Source of the DNA: Persicaria tinctoria
Taxonomy: Eukaryota; Streptophyta; Magnoliopsida; Caryophyllales; Polygonaceae
Assembly: GCA_037127255.1 (NCBI GenBank)
Contig: JBANSL010000009.1
Location: forward strand, 23,152,475 to 23,216,474
Reading direction: 5' to 3'
DNA: 64,000 nt
The translations under genes were made by a program, and so were the position numbers. The notes beneath the pieces are model-generated. The model did no database searches. It was not told the DNA's origin and saw only the letters and a program-made list of their open reading frames with translations. Shown here piece by piece: positions 23,681 through 36,459 of the stretch (the stretch's first letter is position 1; each line of letters starts with the position of its first letter).

Positions 23681-23898
23681 TGTTAGAATATAGGGAGTAA
23701 AAGAGTAGAGAAAGACTCTGTCATGGAAGAACAATGGAGTAGAGAGGAGACTTCTCATTCATGTGTGTACTATGAAATGAGCTTTACAAGCCTTAATATA
23801 GGCAAAGGTAAGAAATGAGGTGTAAGCGAAGCCTTAAAGATGGGGAGGTTAAAGGAGGTGAATCATCCACCTATATATTAAGCCATGACTTTATAACA
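23681..23898 (-). repeat. LTR (3' copy) of the 13-kb element
   Basis: TG...CA, 218 bp. It differs from the copy at 36460-36677 at only three positions by eye. It contains TATATAGG/TATATATT promoter-like sequence. Confidence 0.93.
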
Positions 23899-24028
23899 CT
23901 CCCATTTGGATGTACACCTCTAACATTACAATCTGTCTCGTTAAAAACCTCGTCTAGAAAACCCAATGGGACAAAACTAGGACTAAGGGAAAAGAATACA
24001 GATGTCGTTCGATACGCTTTGGTGATAC

Positions 24029-24205
24029 TAGGGCTGGGAAAAATATGGATCGGATCGGGACCAGACCAGAATTTACGGTCTTTGGATCGGACCGGGATAT
24101 TACGGTCTGATCCACGGTCCAAGATATTTTAAATTCCGGGTTTCGGTCCAAACCCGGGACCAGAACGGAATTTCCGGTCCGGACCGGAATTGAACCGGAA
24201 CCCAT
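24029..24205. mobile_element. hAT-type terminal fragment
   Basis: It starts TAGGGCTGGGAAAAATA, a common hAT terminus, and continues with many GGTCCGGACC, GGATCGG and CCGGAACC words typical of hAT subterminal regions. A matching right end (reverse complement of TAGGGCTGGG) is not found nearby, so this is one end only. It lies in the 3' part of the 13-kb element. Confidence 0.5.
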
Positions 24206-26109
24206 GTTATTTTTTTTTTTTTAAAAAAGAAAGACCTAAAGCCTAAGCGTTCACCTCCTTTTCAAAAAAAGGAGCGTTCACCGGTCGTCCCGTAGATCTA
24301 AAGCAGCCACATATTTCTCTTCCAATCTCTCGACTTCACCGGTTTATCTCTGCATGAATTCCTTCTTTCTATCTCTTTTACCATCATTTCGATGTCGACA
24401 TTCATTATTTGATTGATGATCATCATATTTCCATGAGATCTTTCCACTTCCGGGGAATCCTAAAGTGAGAGCCTAATGATCTTCAACACTTCTGATGTAT
24501 TGGAGAATCACTTGATTTTTGTTGGTTTAGGAGTTACTTCTGGAACATCCAAATGAGCTAGCTAGTGCAATATACGTGACTTAGTCACTCTCTTGGTCTT
24601 ATAGTAAATGCATTTGATGGCTTTCTGCTAAACCATGTAATTATCATTTGGTGTACATAAGTGCTGAACTTCTGGTTCACTTTCATTTATCCGTGGATCC
24701 CAAATGATAGAGAAGTTGCTTCCATGGAATCTCTTACTTTAATGTAGTCTCATTTCCTCCCCCCCTAAATACCGAGCATTTGATCACCTTTATAAAGCTC
24801 GAGGTATTTGATATTATTAGGGACTAAAACCCCATCTATCATCCAACTTCTTTGTGGTCTCATTTAAGTTAACTGGAGGAGGCTTCGGAACATAAACCAT
24901 CTTCTGGAGATACTTTGGGAGAAGTTATTCTGTCAAATTTGAAATGCAAACTGCATGGGCCCATTTGACTAACAACTCTTCTAGATCGTTGTGAGCTACT
25001 ATATGCTCCTCAAACATTCTCTACCTTTTCATATGTGTTAAAGCATCTATATTGGAATAACATTGGTGCATATGCCGATGTTTTATGTTCGTAGTTGTCT
25101 CATTGAACTCGGTCAAGAGACATAAGAGACTTTGCATTTACTTTTTACTATAGACGGTCTTGTTATTATTTTGCCAAGAGAACAAGCCGTACATGTATGG
25201 TCACCCTTATTGAGGATCTTCCGGTCCTAGGATCTTCTAGTCCTTTTGGTGAGAATTCATGTAAAATTCAATGATCTTGCAAATCATCGTTTTACTTGAG
25301 CGACCAAATGCCACAAAGAATGAGATTTTATCATCAAATAACTCCTGGTTAGTGACATTATAAGTCTCAATGGTAAAACATTCTAACCATTGAACTTTGT
25401 ACATGGTGATCCATTTCTTTAATCAGATGTCGTTAACTGGGTATTTTCAGAACTTCAGTTGGTGTCGTCATACTACAGGTATGAAACTAACAACCAACTA
25501 CATTTATCTTTATTCATAATATTCTTCAGGACATTAGAAACTAACCGTACAAAGATGACCTAGTTATAAGCATCAACAATAACTTTGGTTGTGCGCTTAA
25601 CCATTACCTCTTTTACACCGTCTACAAGAGAGGCATGCTTCAGGCAATGCTTAGAGGATTCTCAGGAAGTGGCCTTGTAAACCAGATCATGTTTTATGGT
25701 TATTTATATTGGTTGTACTAACCAAATAAAATAGTTCTAAATATGTCATAACCCATATTCCATGTACTTCTTCAAGAGTACAAATGTTTAAAATAAGATC
25801 TTATACTCTTCTAGAGTTTATAAGAATATGAAATTAGAGTCTTCAAGCTCTTATGTATGCTTTGATGAAAACTCACAATATGGTGCATTAAGGGAATAAT
25901 AATAATAATAAAACTATGTAAAAGATAATACTAAATAGTAAAGCATATTAAGAAACAAGAATATCAACAACAAATAATCTTAAATAAGTAAATAAAATCC
26001 ATGCCAACTTCGAATGACAAGAAAATTTAACATAGATCTTCGAGACCTTTTTATCGCCAGTTGATTTGTTTCTCTGGATATACGAATCATCACTACAAGA
26101 ATGACGTTT

Positions 26110-26760
26110 ACCAGTTTATCCCTATGAGGGTGTGATTTGTCTATTCCACTGCTTCGGGAAATGTGTCTCATTTACTTCAGGAAATGAGTCCGTTCATTTA
26201 CTTCGGGAAATGAGTAATAAAAGGCTAATCATTGATGCATCACTACAGGGATGAAAATATTTGGTTCATCGCTTAATTGGGATGAAATTATTCGGTCTAT
26301 CTCAAAGATACGACTTCTTCATTCACTTACTTCGGGAGATGAGAACGTTAATCTCTTTCGAGAGATGTACCCGTTCATCTACTTCGGGAGATGCGATGAT
26401 TTCATTCATCTACTTCGGGAGATGAGGGAAACCAAATATAGTTTAAATAAAAATAACATAACATAACATACATATGAATTAAATAAACATAAATAATCAA
26501 TAGAATTTCATCACTACGGGGATGAAATTTATCGGCCCGATCATCTCTGCGGGGATGAGATTTATTAATCACAACGAGTGATTTATAATATCAATTCTTA
26601 ACTTTTTATCCACTTCGAGGGATGAGATTAGTAATTAATTTATTCACTTCAGGGAATATAATTACATAAGATTAGCTTATATCCACTACAAGGGATAACA
26701 CTACTTCAGGAGTGTACATATACTTCACTACTTCAGGGGGCAAAATGTACAACCCTGAAA
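26110..26760. repeat. Degenerate repeat cluster TACTTCGGGANATGAG
   Basis: At least ten copies of (T/C)ACTTCGGGA(A/G)ATGAG or CACTACGGGGATGA words occur at irregular spacing in about 650 bp. It is non-coding, in the internal region of the 13-kb element. 24206-26110 is otherwise unassigned internal sequence. Confidence 0.7.
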
Positions 26761-27104
26761 GTTTGCGTCTTTTCTGTAATATCAGAAAAGTGTAGGCTGA
26801 TATGCGATTTTTGAGAATTCCGGGGCTGGATTTGTAATTAACCCAAATATAGAACCACACCCTTCGTCTTCCTCGTTGTGTACGTTTGCAGAGAGCGGCG
26901 GGGGCAGAACGATTCGTAGTTCCGCCGTATATTTCGTCTTCTTCGCTACGACGGATGGGAGGAGCATCCAACAGCTCTGCGAAGGTGTAGTCGGCAATGG
27001 ATGGAGTTCGGCGATGACGATCACGACGGATCGGAGTATTCCGTCCGTCTTTAATCTTGCCAATACGACCGTAACCGACCGGCACAGGCGCTGGGATTGG
27101 GTGT

Positions 27105-28337
27105 TGATGCGGGACCATCCAAGACACCTCCGGACACACCTATACTTGGGGATGGACCTATGATTCGAGCTCGTGAGAATGTTGTCATCCTCAAGAGGAA
27201 GAAGAAGGCTCCACCATGGGAGAAGGTCCAAATGTGCAAGCTTGATGGGTTGTTCATTTTGAGATTCGTTCAACATTTGACAGCTTTTCGACGTCTCAGT
27301 AAAATGAGTCGTACGGATTCAATATTAATCGGATTTGATCGTGCCATACCTTGTCGGAACGAGGACGAAGAGATCTACAACTTTGTTGTTGAAGGTTTTT
27401 CCAGATTCGACCTAGAGATTGGCCGAAAATCAACATCTTGGAGTTGTCACTGTTTTTAGACGGGAATAAGCAAGGTGCGCTGGCGTGTGGCCCAGGCGCG
27501 CGGGCGTGCACATACGCGCTATGGAATGCTGGCGCCGATTCGTCCTTGGCCAAATTGGCTTGAGATCTCTTCAATTGTTAAGCTGTGAAGACTTAATTAA
27601 TTACGTAACTTAATTAGTCACATTATTTAGGTTATTTAGGGGTTTTTATTAATTCATTTTAATTACTTTTATTTATTATCTTTATTAGTAAATCAGCCCT
27701 AGGTTATATATTGACGGCTGATCATTGTTGAAGAAACACGTTGAATTTTATGAAAGCTTTTCTCTTGTGTGAAACACATTGAGTGCTCAAGTCAATCGAT
27801 TCGAAGCAGGGCTCATCGATTGCAAATTGGTTATAGATCTAACTTGGTTTGCTTTGAGTTCATCAACCTCGCGAGAGCTTGGTGATCCAGGTAATCATAA
27901 GTCCCCTCCTTGTGCCTCCAATTTGTCCGCTTGGTTGTGTAGTGTTGTAGAAGCGGGTTATATAGTCATTGATATTGGTTCCTACCCTCTTAGGAGGCCT
28001 GTGGTCTTTATCTTGTTCTATATAAATCGACTCAGTCCTTATCGGTCGTGTCTTTATTGCAATTTCGAGTCTTTCGTATTATTCATCGAGTCTTTATTGT
28101 TCTTGTTGCTGTCTTGCGTCGTTCTTGGAGTTCTTGATCAATTCTTGGTAGAGTTCTTGAAGTCTTGCTGCGTTCTTGTTGGTTTCTTGATCGATCTTGG
28201 TTGTTCTTGATCGAATCTTGAGAGTCTTGAGTCTTTCTTTGTTGCGTCAGTTTTGATTCTTGTTGTTCTTCCTTCCGTTTCTTTAGTTTCTTGCTTGTTG
28301 TCGAAGATCGGACCATCCCACGGCTAACCCTGTATCA
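27105..28337 (+). repeat. Gypsy 5' LTR
   Basis: 1233 bp, TG...CA. It carries the reading frame GPMIRARENVVILKRKKKAP, also read at the end of the pol frame in the 3' LTR. Rich in CTTG/GTCTT words towards its end. Confidence 0.9.
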
Positions 28338-28340
28338 AAT

Positions 28341-28352
28341 TGGTATCAGAGC
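28341..28352 (+). other. Primer binding site for initiator Met-tRNA
   Basis: TGGTATCAGAGC, three bases after the LTR end. It marks the start of minus-strand DNA synthesis. Confidence 0.9.
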
Positions 28353-28539
28353 TTTGGTTTCCGACATCAAGATTGAGTCTTTTCTTTTTCATAAACACAA
28401 AAACTCACAAAAAGAGTCCTTATCAGGTCGCGTCTTTCAATTCTTGCATCTAAATTTCGAGTCTTTATTATTCTTTATCGAGTCTTGCATAATCTTGTTG
28501 AGTCTTGTTCCTGTCGACATCAAACAACCCTTGGTTCTT

Positions 28540-28663
28540 GATGTTTCTTGCGTTTCTTGATTGTTTCTTTGCTGCGTTCTTGGTTTCTTGAGTCTTTCTT
28601 TGAGTTTCTTGCTTGTTGTCGAAGATCGGACCATCTCACGGCTAACCCCGTATCAAATTGGTC
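28540..28663 (+). repeat. Second copy of the LTR tail and PBS junction
   Basis: TTGTCGAAGATCGGACCATC, ACGGCTAACCCCGTATCAAA and TTGGT repeat the end of the 5' LTR (28200-28345) about 320 bp downstream, with a decayed primer site (TTGGTCTTTAC). Confidence 0.75.
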
Positions 28664-29094
28664 TTTACTTCTTGCATTCTTGAATTGATTATTTCACTAA
28701 CCTTGTTTGTTTGTGATTATTGTGGTTTCTTAGCCCAAACACATAGCCTAGCCGAGACCAGTGGAGTCGACCAAGCCGTGAGCACCCTTGTGCATCACCC
28801 TAGCCGACGGCACAACCTTTGTGTCCCCATAAGTTGATGCTTGGCCGATTCTATCATACCTCACACACAAACCCTAGTTGGTTCTATCTTTGGATCTTTG
28901 GATCTATCTTGTTTTATCTATTCATTGTCTTATTTAATTTTGATTTTTGGTAGATTAAATTACTTTTATCTATCATAGATTATAAAAGACATTGGATAGA
29001 TCTACTTACCTAAGATAGTCAACCATCACCTATGTATATTTCTTTAGGGCTACATATTTTATTCTCTTTCACCTTAGTATATAATTTTTGAGAG

Positions 29095-32000
29095 TGTTGA
29101 ACAAAAATACGCGATAATCGTACAACACATTTTATTTGATTTTTAATATTTAAGTTCGACCCCTTTTGGTTATCCTCTTGATTCGAAATCGTATCGATAC
29201 CAAGATTTGAGTGGTTTTGGTAATTTGGGCTGCACCCGAAATTTGACGGGTTGCCTACGTATCTCTTGGAAGAGAATCAAGCCTCACGTAGTTCAGAGTG
29301 GTTGGGTTTTGTGTTTGGTTTGGTTTGGATTTGGTTTCGTTTTCTTATATGCATCATAGGATGAAGTTCAAGCCCACCTTCTAGGAAGGGTAACTCGAAC
29401 AACACTCCACCCGAGTGACCTGAGCCCACCTTCTCGGAAGGGTAACTCAAGTAACCCGCCTATCATTTGCATAGAAAACGATTTGGTGTGGTATTTGATT
29501 TAACTTAGAGGTTTGAGTTAAAGGTCAATTTGGGGATGGTGGAATTTGATTTTGATTGTTGGTCGTGACCAAACTCGACGAGCGGAAACTTTATATCGAG
29601 TTAGAACGAACACTTTGGTTTTGATGGAAGATTTAACATCTGGGACGACTAGAGTCGACAAATGAATTTGGAAAGATTTATTTGAAGGTTTGGACGTGAC
29701 TGGACTCGGTGAGAATTTGATTTACACCGAGTTTCCTACGTATCCACTTGTTTAGTGGAATCAAGTCATCGTAGTTCTAAACGAAAAGAAATTCTGTATT
29801 TGGGTTTGATCATGGGATCATTTGAGGGTGGTGATGGAACTCGATGAGCAGAAGCTTTGTATCGAGTCGGAATGGACCATTTAAATTTGTTTGATTTTGA
29901 CCTCATATTCATTTAAAGGGAATTTAGAGGTTGACGACTGTACCCGATATATTTTTAGAATTTAATATCGGGTTACCTACTTAGCCGATAGGAAGCTTCA
30001 AGTCTTTACGTAGTTCTAAAAGAAGAACAAATTTGATTTGATTTGTTTTTTACCTCATATTCATTTAAAGAGAATTTAGAGCTAGACGACTGAATCCGAT
30101 ATATATTGAATTTTAATATCGAATTTCCTACGTAACTCGTAAAAGATTATCAAGTCTTTACGTAGTTCTTTTAGGAAATCAAGTTTATTTTGTGAAACTC
30201 GATTTGAAATTTTGACTCCATTTTTACTAAAGTCGGTTGGAGATTGACCCACTAGAATTATTTGGTAAAGAATATTTGACGAGTTTAATTATATATATAT
30301 ATTTTTTATTAAACTCGAATTCTTAATATGTGCCAATTATAATTCTTATATTTTAGTGGGTGAGTTTTGTAATTAAGTAAATTGGATCACCAAAATTCGT
30401 TTTGAATCAACTGTGAATCAGAATTCACATACTTGATCAAACAAATTTTAGAAATCAAACGGGCCTAAGCCCATTTTCAAATTAAATCCAGTCCATATAC
30501 TCCGTATTGTTTTAACAAAACGAAGGGCTCTTTTCCAGGACGAAAAAAAAACACGTAGTCTTTCTTCTGTTCGTCTTTCCTTCAAGAGACAAAAGAAACG
30601 CCGGCGATTGTTCGAAGGAGTCGCGGCACAAAGCCTGAAGCGCCGGCTCTGGGCAATTAGGAGTTGAGACAGAGGGGGCTGGAGCGGAGGATCGGGCTTC
30701 GACAATGAGGCACCGATCAGACACATCCCAATCTCAGGTGCTTCCAACTAGGTATGTTTTAGGGTTTTTCTTTTGGTCAATTTTCACCCCAAATCCGCTA
30801 TTTGATTTGATATTTAGATGATTTAGGCTCCAAATTTTGCGTCCCCTCTTGCATCTACTTCCAATCAAGTGTCCAATTTCTAAATTTGACTAATTTTTTA
30901 GAAATTGTGATTTTGGAGGTTTTTGGATTAGGGCATTCATCAAGGCAATCGAGATTCCGGGACGGGAGATCTGAACATTGACAAAAAGGGCTTCGACTTT
31001 GAGCTTTTAACAAAGAAGGGTAGTGCAGCGATGACCCGCTTGAGTGCTCGGATATGTTGCTGCAACTCCCGCGCGGACACGAGCCCGGCGCCACCAACCA
31101 GGTATGCTCGTTTCCCCCTCTTTTCCTTGTTTCTTCTGAATTGAAATTTCAATCACTCTGTGGTAGGCATAGCCTGATTTTGATTTGGGTATATTAACTT
31201 TGGATTCATCAGTTTGCCATGTAGTAGCTACTGATTTTTTTAATGCCCAATTTTCTATGCTTCCAAGAGAGTTTATAGATCTCCAATTCATGTTTATTTT
31301 GCATTTGTGGCTTGTTTAGAGTGAACAACATTTTCTTTGTCCAGAATATGATGTTTCTCAATTAAACAGTGAACTTGAGCTTGTCTGCATTTGCTGATTG
31401 AATTCTGATAGAATTTTGGCAGCATTTCGCCTGTGTTTAGGGCGATTTGATGATCTCGGAACCCAAACCCTTACTTAAAGCCCATGCTTTGTAAGAGGGG
31501 TTCCGAGGATCGAATTTCTGCAGCGGTTCATGAAAACTGGGCAGCATTTTGCCCTCTTTTAGGGCGATTCGATGATCCCGAAATCCAAACTCTTACTTAA
31601 AGCCCAATGCTTTATAAGAGGGGATTCTGAGGACCGACTTTCTGCAGCGATCGGGCTCTTCTAGGCAAATTTATGATTCCGAAACCCAAACCCTTACTAA
31701 AGCTCAATGCTTTGCAAGGGGGGTTTCAAGAGCCATGAAATCTACCTTGTTTCTTCCTTTCTGCAGCAGCTTTGTTGTTGGATTTGTTTGCTGAATATGT
31801 ATTTGTGTTTGCAGGTTTCTCCCAGGAGGCAGAAGAAAACCAGAAGGAAGGGCCAGGGAGAGGGAAGAACCGCTTTCTTTGTTTTGCAGTTCAATAAGCT
31901 AAAAGGAAGAGGAGCCAGGGAGAGGAAATCCACCACCGGTATTTCTTTTGGCTTTTATAAGGATGGAAATAGGAATAGTTACCTAGCAGTTACCATTCCC

Positions 32001-32360
32001 AATCCTAGCTGTTCTCGTACAGTTTATTTTTGTAAAACTGCAGAGTCACTCCTCCACTCTCCCTGTACAGTTTATTTTTGTATACAACTGCAGGTTTTAG
32101 CAGTTGAGGATTTTTTTGTAACTGCAGGTTTGAGCCTTTCACCTTTTTTCACTTGGGTTGGACTTCAACTGCCTTTTTGGGCCTTTGGAACAAGACCTGG
32201 CATATTAAGTTAAGCTGCTTATGGGGCATCATGCCATTTTAATAAAGGATCAATAGGGCAAATTTTAATCCAATCAATTAAATTAATCACAATTTGACAC
32301 ATGATTAATTCAATATGAAATTGTCAATATTCCAAAGTTGTGAAAATTTACCCTCCAACA
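29095..32360 (-). mobile_element. Tat-type gypsy solo LTR, TSD GAGAG
   Basis: On the minus strand it starts TGTTGGAGGGTAAATTTTC (32360) and ends ATTTTTGTTCAACA (29095). GAGAG flanks it at 29090-29094 and 32361-32365. It is the inverted relative of the Tat 3' LTR at 46689-50102. Shared landmarks include the GTTCGACCCCTTTTGGTTAT stretch, four or five CCTACGTA...ACGTAGTTC modules (29255-30180) and a roughly 105-120-bp tandem unit containing TTTAGGGCGATT (31410-31735). No internal region or second LTR is present, so recombination to a solo LTR is the simplest reading. Confidence 0.88.
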
Positions 32361-33074
32361 GAGAGTCTTTTATTTCATAAATAGTTTTTCTTGCATTAGT
32401 AAAAAAAACAAAAAAAAAACAGTCCGAAATTGTTTTAAAAAAAATACATTCAAAAGCTTAGTCCTAAGAGGATAAAATTCACTAGGGGCAAAAGTAAGCT
32501 TCAAAAAAAAAAAATGATTGTATCTAGTGCAAGAAAGCTTAAGGACCAAATTTGGTGAATTTGTTATAGCCCTAACCGACAACCTTCAAGCACATACCTC
32601 TCAAAACACAAAAAAAAAAATAAAATTTAAGCCATACCTTGCAACTACAACGTCCTTGCAAAGGGTTTGAATAAAAAAGAGGTAAAAATCCAAGTTCTTC
32701 CTTTCTTTTCTTTATTTTCTTTTGTTCTTTTTTGTGTCCAGTTCTGGTCGAGTGTCATTTGTTCTGGTCGAGTGCCTCTCGAGTGTTGCTCGAGTGTCAG
32801 CTCCTGTCGAATACGACATCCTTTTGTCGAGTGGTTCTTGCCTTGTTGAGTACCTTATTTGGTGTTTCTTTGTCCTTTCTCTTGATTACTCTCTTTTGAT
32901 TGTTAAGTCCTTGCTTGAGTGTTGATTTGCCCAAAGCGGACTGCCCCAACAAGCTTGTCATAACCAATTAGAGAGAAGAGTGTGAGCGAAACACTTGTGA
33001 GGTTGTTTATATTTTATCTAACCTTTCACATAGTTCTTTGTTTGTCTTCTACTCTTAAACCTATGTACATTTCT

Positions 33075-34064
33075 TGCTTTATATGCCAAGGTAGATGACA
33101 TGTTATGAAGGATTGCCCAAATAAGAATACTCTCATGATTAATCACCTAGGCGATAATGAATCTGAAAATTCTAGTGGTGAAAATGATGAGCATGTTAAT
33201 AATGATCAAGATCTTAGTTTACTTGCCTCTAAAGATGATTGCATTGAATATGAGCATGATGATTCTTTGATTGATAGTAAAGTTTTAAGTGCTCAACCTA
33301 GTCCTTGTGAGGATAATCAAAGAGAAGATTTGTTTCATACTAATTGCTTAGAAAAAGGCAAAGCTTCTACTATGATCATTGATGGTGAAAATTGTTGTAA
33401 TATTGCTAGCCTTGAACTGATTGAAATTCCAACCTTGAAAAAGGAAGAAAACTTGCTAGCTTTTGATGGACACTTAAAAATAAATGAACAAGCTAAGGTG
33501 CATATTAAGTTAGAACATAATGAAAATGATGTGAAATTTGATTTGTGCACTAATAAGGCTTCCTTTCTTGGTGTTGTAGTGACCTCTAATGGTCTTGAGA
33601 GGAGTTTCCATGGGCATGAGGTATTCGATCCAGGAGCTCGTGTGGATGCATTTGCGGAATCTTATGCAACCTTGGATTCGAGGTCGAATCCTTTTCAAGA
33701 ACGGGGGAATGATGCGGGACCATCCAAGACACCTCCGGACACACCTATACTTGGGAATGGACCTATGATTCGAGCTCGTGAGAATGTTGTCATCCTCAAG
33801 AGGAAGAAGAAGGCTCCACCATGGGAGAAAGTCCAAAGGTGCAAGCTTGATGGGTTGTTCATTTTGAGATTCGTTCAACATTTGACAGCTTTTCGATGTC
33901 TCAGTAAAATGAGTCGTACGGATTCAATATTAATCGGATTTGATCGTGCCATACCTTGTCGGAACGAGGACGAAGATATCTACAACTTTGCTGTTGAAGA
34001 TTTGTCCAGATTCGACCTAGAGCTTGGCCGAAAATCAACATCTTGGAGCTGTCACTGTTTTTAG
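33075..34064 (+). pseudogene. Deleted gypsy gag-pol chimera
   Basis: The frame opens with a CX2CX4HX4C zinc knuckle (CFICQGR-stop-HVMKDC, 33075-33116) broken by TGA at 33096. An acidic Asp/Ser-rich stretch follows, then a scrap resembling an RT segment (CTNKASFLGVVVTSNGLE, about 33546-33600). It ends with a typical gypsy pol C-terminus (SRSNPFQERGND) running into the LTR (GPMIRARENV). Protease, most of RT, RNase H and integrase are gone. The annotated 319-aa frame starts at an internal Met (33105) after the stop. Confidence 0.75.
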
Positions 34065-34963
34065 ACGGGAATAAGCAAGGTGCGCGGGCGTACAAGTGGG
34101 TGCGCTGGCGTGTGGCCCAGGCGCGCGGGCGTGCACATGATACGCGCTGTGGAATGCTGGCGCCGATTCGTCCTTGGCCAAATTGGCTTGAGATCTCTTC
34201 AATTGTTAAGCTATGAAGACTTAATTAATTACGTAACTTAATTAGTCACATTATTAAGGTTATTTAGGGGTTTTTATTAATTCATTTTAATTACTTTTAT
34301 TTATTATCTTTATTAGTAAATCAGCCCTAGGTTATATATTTACGGCTGATCATTGTTGAAGAAACACGTTGAATTTTATGAAAGCTTTTCTCTTGTGTGA
34401 AACACATTGAGTGCTCAAGTCAATCGATTCAAAGCAGGGCTCATCGATTGCAAATTGGTTATATATCTAACTTGGTTTGTTTTGATTTCGTCAACCTCGC
34501 GAGAGCTTGGTGATCCAGGTAATCATAAGTTCCCTCCTTGTGCCTCCAAGTTGTCCGCTTGGTTGTGTAGGGTTGTAGAGGCGGGTTATATAGTCATTGG
34601 TATTGGTTCCTACCCTCTTAGGAGGCCTGTGGTCTTTATCTTGTTCTATATAGATCGACTCAGTCCTTATCGGTTGTGTCTTTATTGCAATTTCGAGTCT
34701 TTCATATTATTCATCGAGTCTTTATTGTTCTTGTTGCTGTCTTGCGTCGTTCTTGGAGTTCTTGATCATCTTGGTAGAGTTCTTGAAGTCTTGCTGCGTT
34801 CTTGTTGGTTTCTTGATTGATCTTGGTTGTTCTTGATCGAATCTTGAGAGTCTTGAGTCTTTCTTTGTTGCGTCAGTTTTGATTCTTGTTGTTCTTGCTT
34901 CCGTTTCTTTAGTTTCTTGCTTGTTGTCGAAGATCAGACCATCCCACGGCTAACCCCGTATCA
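33710..34963 (+). repeat. Gypsy 3' LTR
   Basis: 1254 bp, very similar to the 5' copy. The main difference is a roughly 20-bp insertion near 34080-34105 (GCGGGCGTACAAGTGG region). Followed by the GGTGT duplication. Confidence 0.9.
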
Positions 34964-35045
34964 GGTGTGATCTGCTCGCACCAACAGGGACAGCTCCGCC
35001 ATCAGCTGCGTTGCCTTGCCTGGTTATATGTCGATCCGCTGCAGG

Positions 35046-35977
35046 CTATGTAGCACGGAAACGCCTATGTAGGGCACAGTGTCGTGTCGGAAACACGAAC
35101 ACGACACGAAAGACCTCGGAAACGCCTGGACACGGTCAAGAAACGGTCAAACTTCGGACACGTATGGTAACGCGATGGACACGCCTTGGACACGGTTCAC
35201 AAATAATGGACACGGTTTGGAATTAAAAAACCCGGTTCATAATTAAAATAAAAAATAAAAAAACAAACCCGGCTATCAACCTTTGCCTTTTTCTTCTTGA
35301 GCGTCCTTTTGCACTAGCCACCGCCGAGCGTTGTTCTACACTAGCCACCGCCGTTATTCGATCTGCACCAGCCACCGTCGATCGCCGAGCTTTCTGAACA
35401 CAAACGAGTGTCGTTCTTGTCAATCTTCCTTCAACTCTTCTCTCCCTATCTCATCCCCTCTCTATACCTTGATTTATTTTCAGATTTAGGGTTAGTTTGA
35501 TTAATTCAATTTATATGAGATTTAGGTGTAGGATCTAGAAATTGATATATGATGGTTCAGGCTCACAAACTAATGAAGGTAGTAGAGGGGGTGTTTCTTT
35601 GAAACAGAACGTGGAGGTGGAGTGGACAACTTTGGGATTATGTTGATAACTTGATATAGTTAGCAGAACAACGGGAGAGGGGTAACAAGACATGATGGTG
35701 GACCACCTCCTCTCTATACTTTGATTTATTTTTAGACTTAGCAATGTTTATTTGTATATATTTTGATTTGAAATGTTATATAATTATTTATTTATATCTC
35801 ATTGGTCTTAACATCTAGGTGGCTCTTATTAGTATAAATGTATACATCTTTGCAAGACCTTTAAAATGACATATATATCATATATCTTTGCCGTGTCCGT
35901 GTCCTATGTTTTTTGAAATTGTCGTTTCCCCGTGTCTTCCCGTGTCCGTGTCCTGTGTCCGTTTCCGTGCTACATAG
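35046..35977. mobile_element. Non-autonomous hAT-type element, 8-bp TSD GCTGCAGG
   Basis: The left terminus CTATGTAGCACGGAAACG and right terminus CGTTTCCGTGCTACATAG-type sequence form inverted repeats. GCTGCAGG lies at 35038-35045 and 35978-35985. GGACACGG/CCGTGTCC words are repeated near both ends, as is usual for hAT subterminal regions. 932 bp, no transposase frame. It interrupts the 13-kb LTR element independently of the gypsy insertion 80 bp away. Confidence 0.9.
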
Positions 35978-36459
35978 GCTGCAGGGTTCATCGATCATCT
36001 CAACTCTCATCCTACCAAATCAAAGACTAAATAAGCCAACGTCTTCTCGTCGATCATCGGCGGAGGGACTTTAGGCTATATAGATCAATCGATTGATCTG
36101 AATATCAGCATCTAATTCAATCACCTCCCTTTTTTTTCAAATCTAAAAACTCGCTTTTGAAAACACAAAATCAAATTCCTTACAGTAAAACCACGATCTA
36201 AATCTTTCCAGGGAAAAAAATAGCGAACAACGACCTCAACAGTCGCAAACAAAGAAAAATCACTCGAATCAACAAACGGAAACATAAAATCAGAGAAATC
36301 TATCGCCTAAAAAGCTTTGTAGATCTGAACCAGAAGAAACAATGATATGATATTCAAAGAGAAAATTAATGATGAACAACAGTGGAGATGCATAGGAGAC
36401 AGTGGCGATAGAACCGGCTTAGCTTTATTTTATTTGGGTAGAGTTTCGTGCTAATAACG

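Larger units (their letters stand above)
27105..34963 (+). mobile_element. Non-autonomous Ty3/gypsy element, TSD GGTGT, nested
   Basis: LTRs 27105-28337 and 33710-34963 both start TGATGCGGGACC and end GTATCA, flanked by GGTGT at 27100-27104 and 34964-34968. The primer binding site TGGTATCAGAGC (28341-28352) complements initiator Met-tRNA. A polypurine tract AACGGGGGAA precedes the right LTR. The coding content is only a short chimera of gag, an RT scrap and the pol C-terminus. A Tat solo LTR (29095-32360) is inserted in the internal region. Without it the element is about 4.6 kb. Confidence 0.9.

Noticed and set aside
27779..28210. 143-aa frame in the gypsy LTR, with a similar one at 34407
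   Set aside because: It is repeated because the LTR is repeated; the composition follows CTTG/GTCTT words and no family is recognisable.
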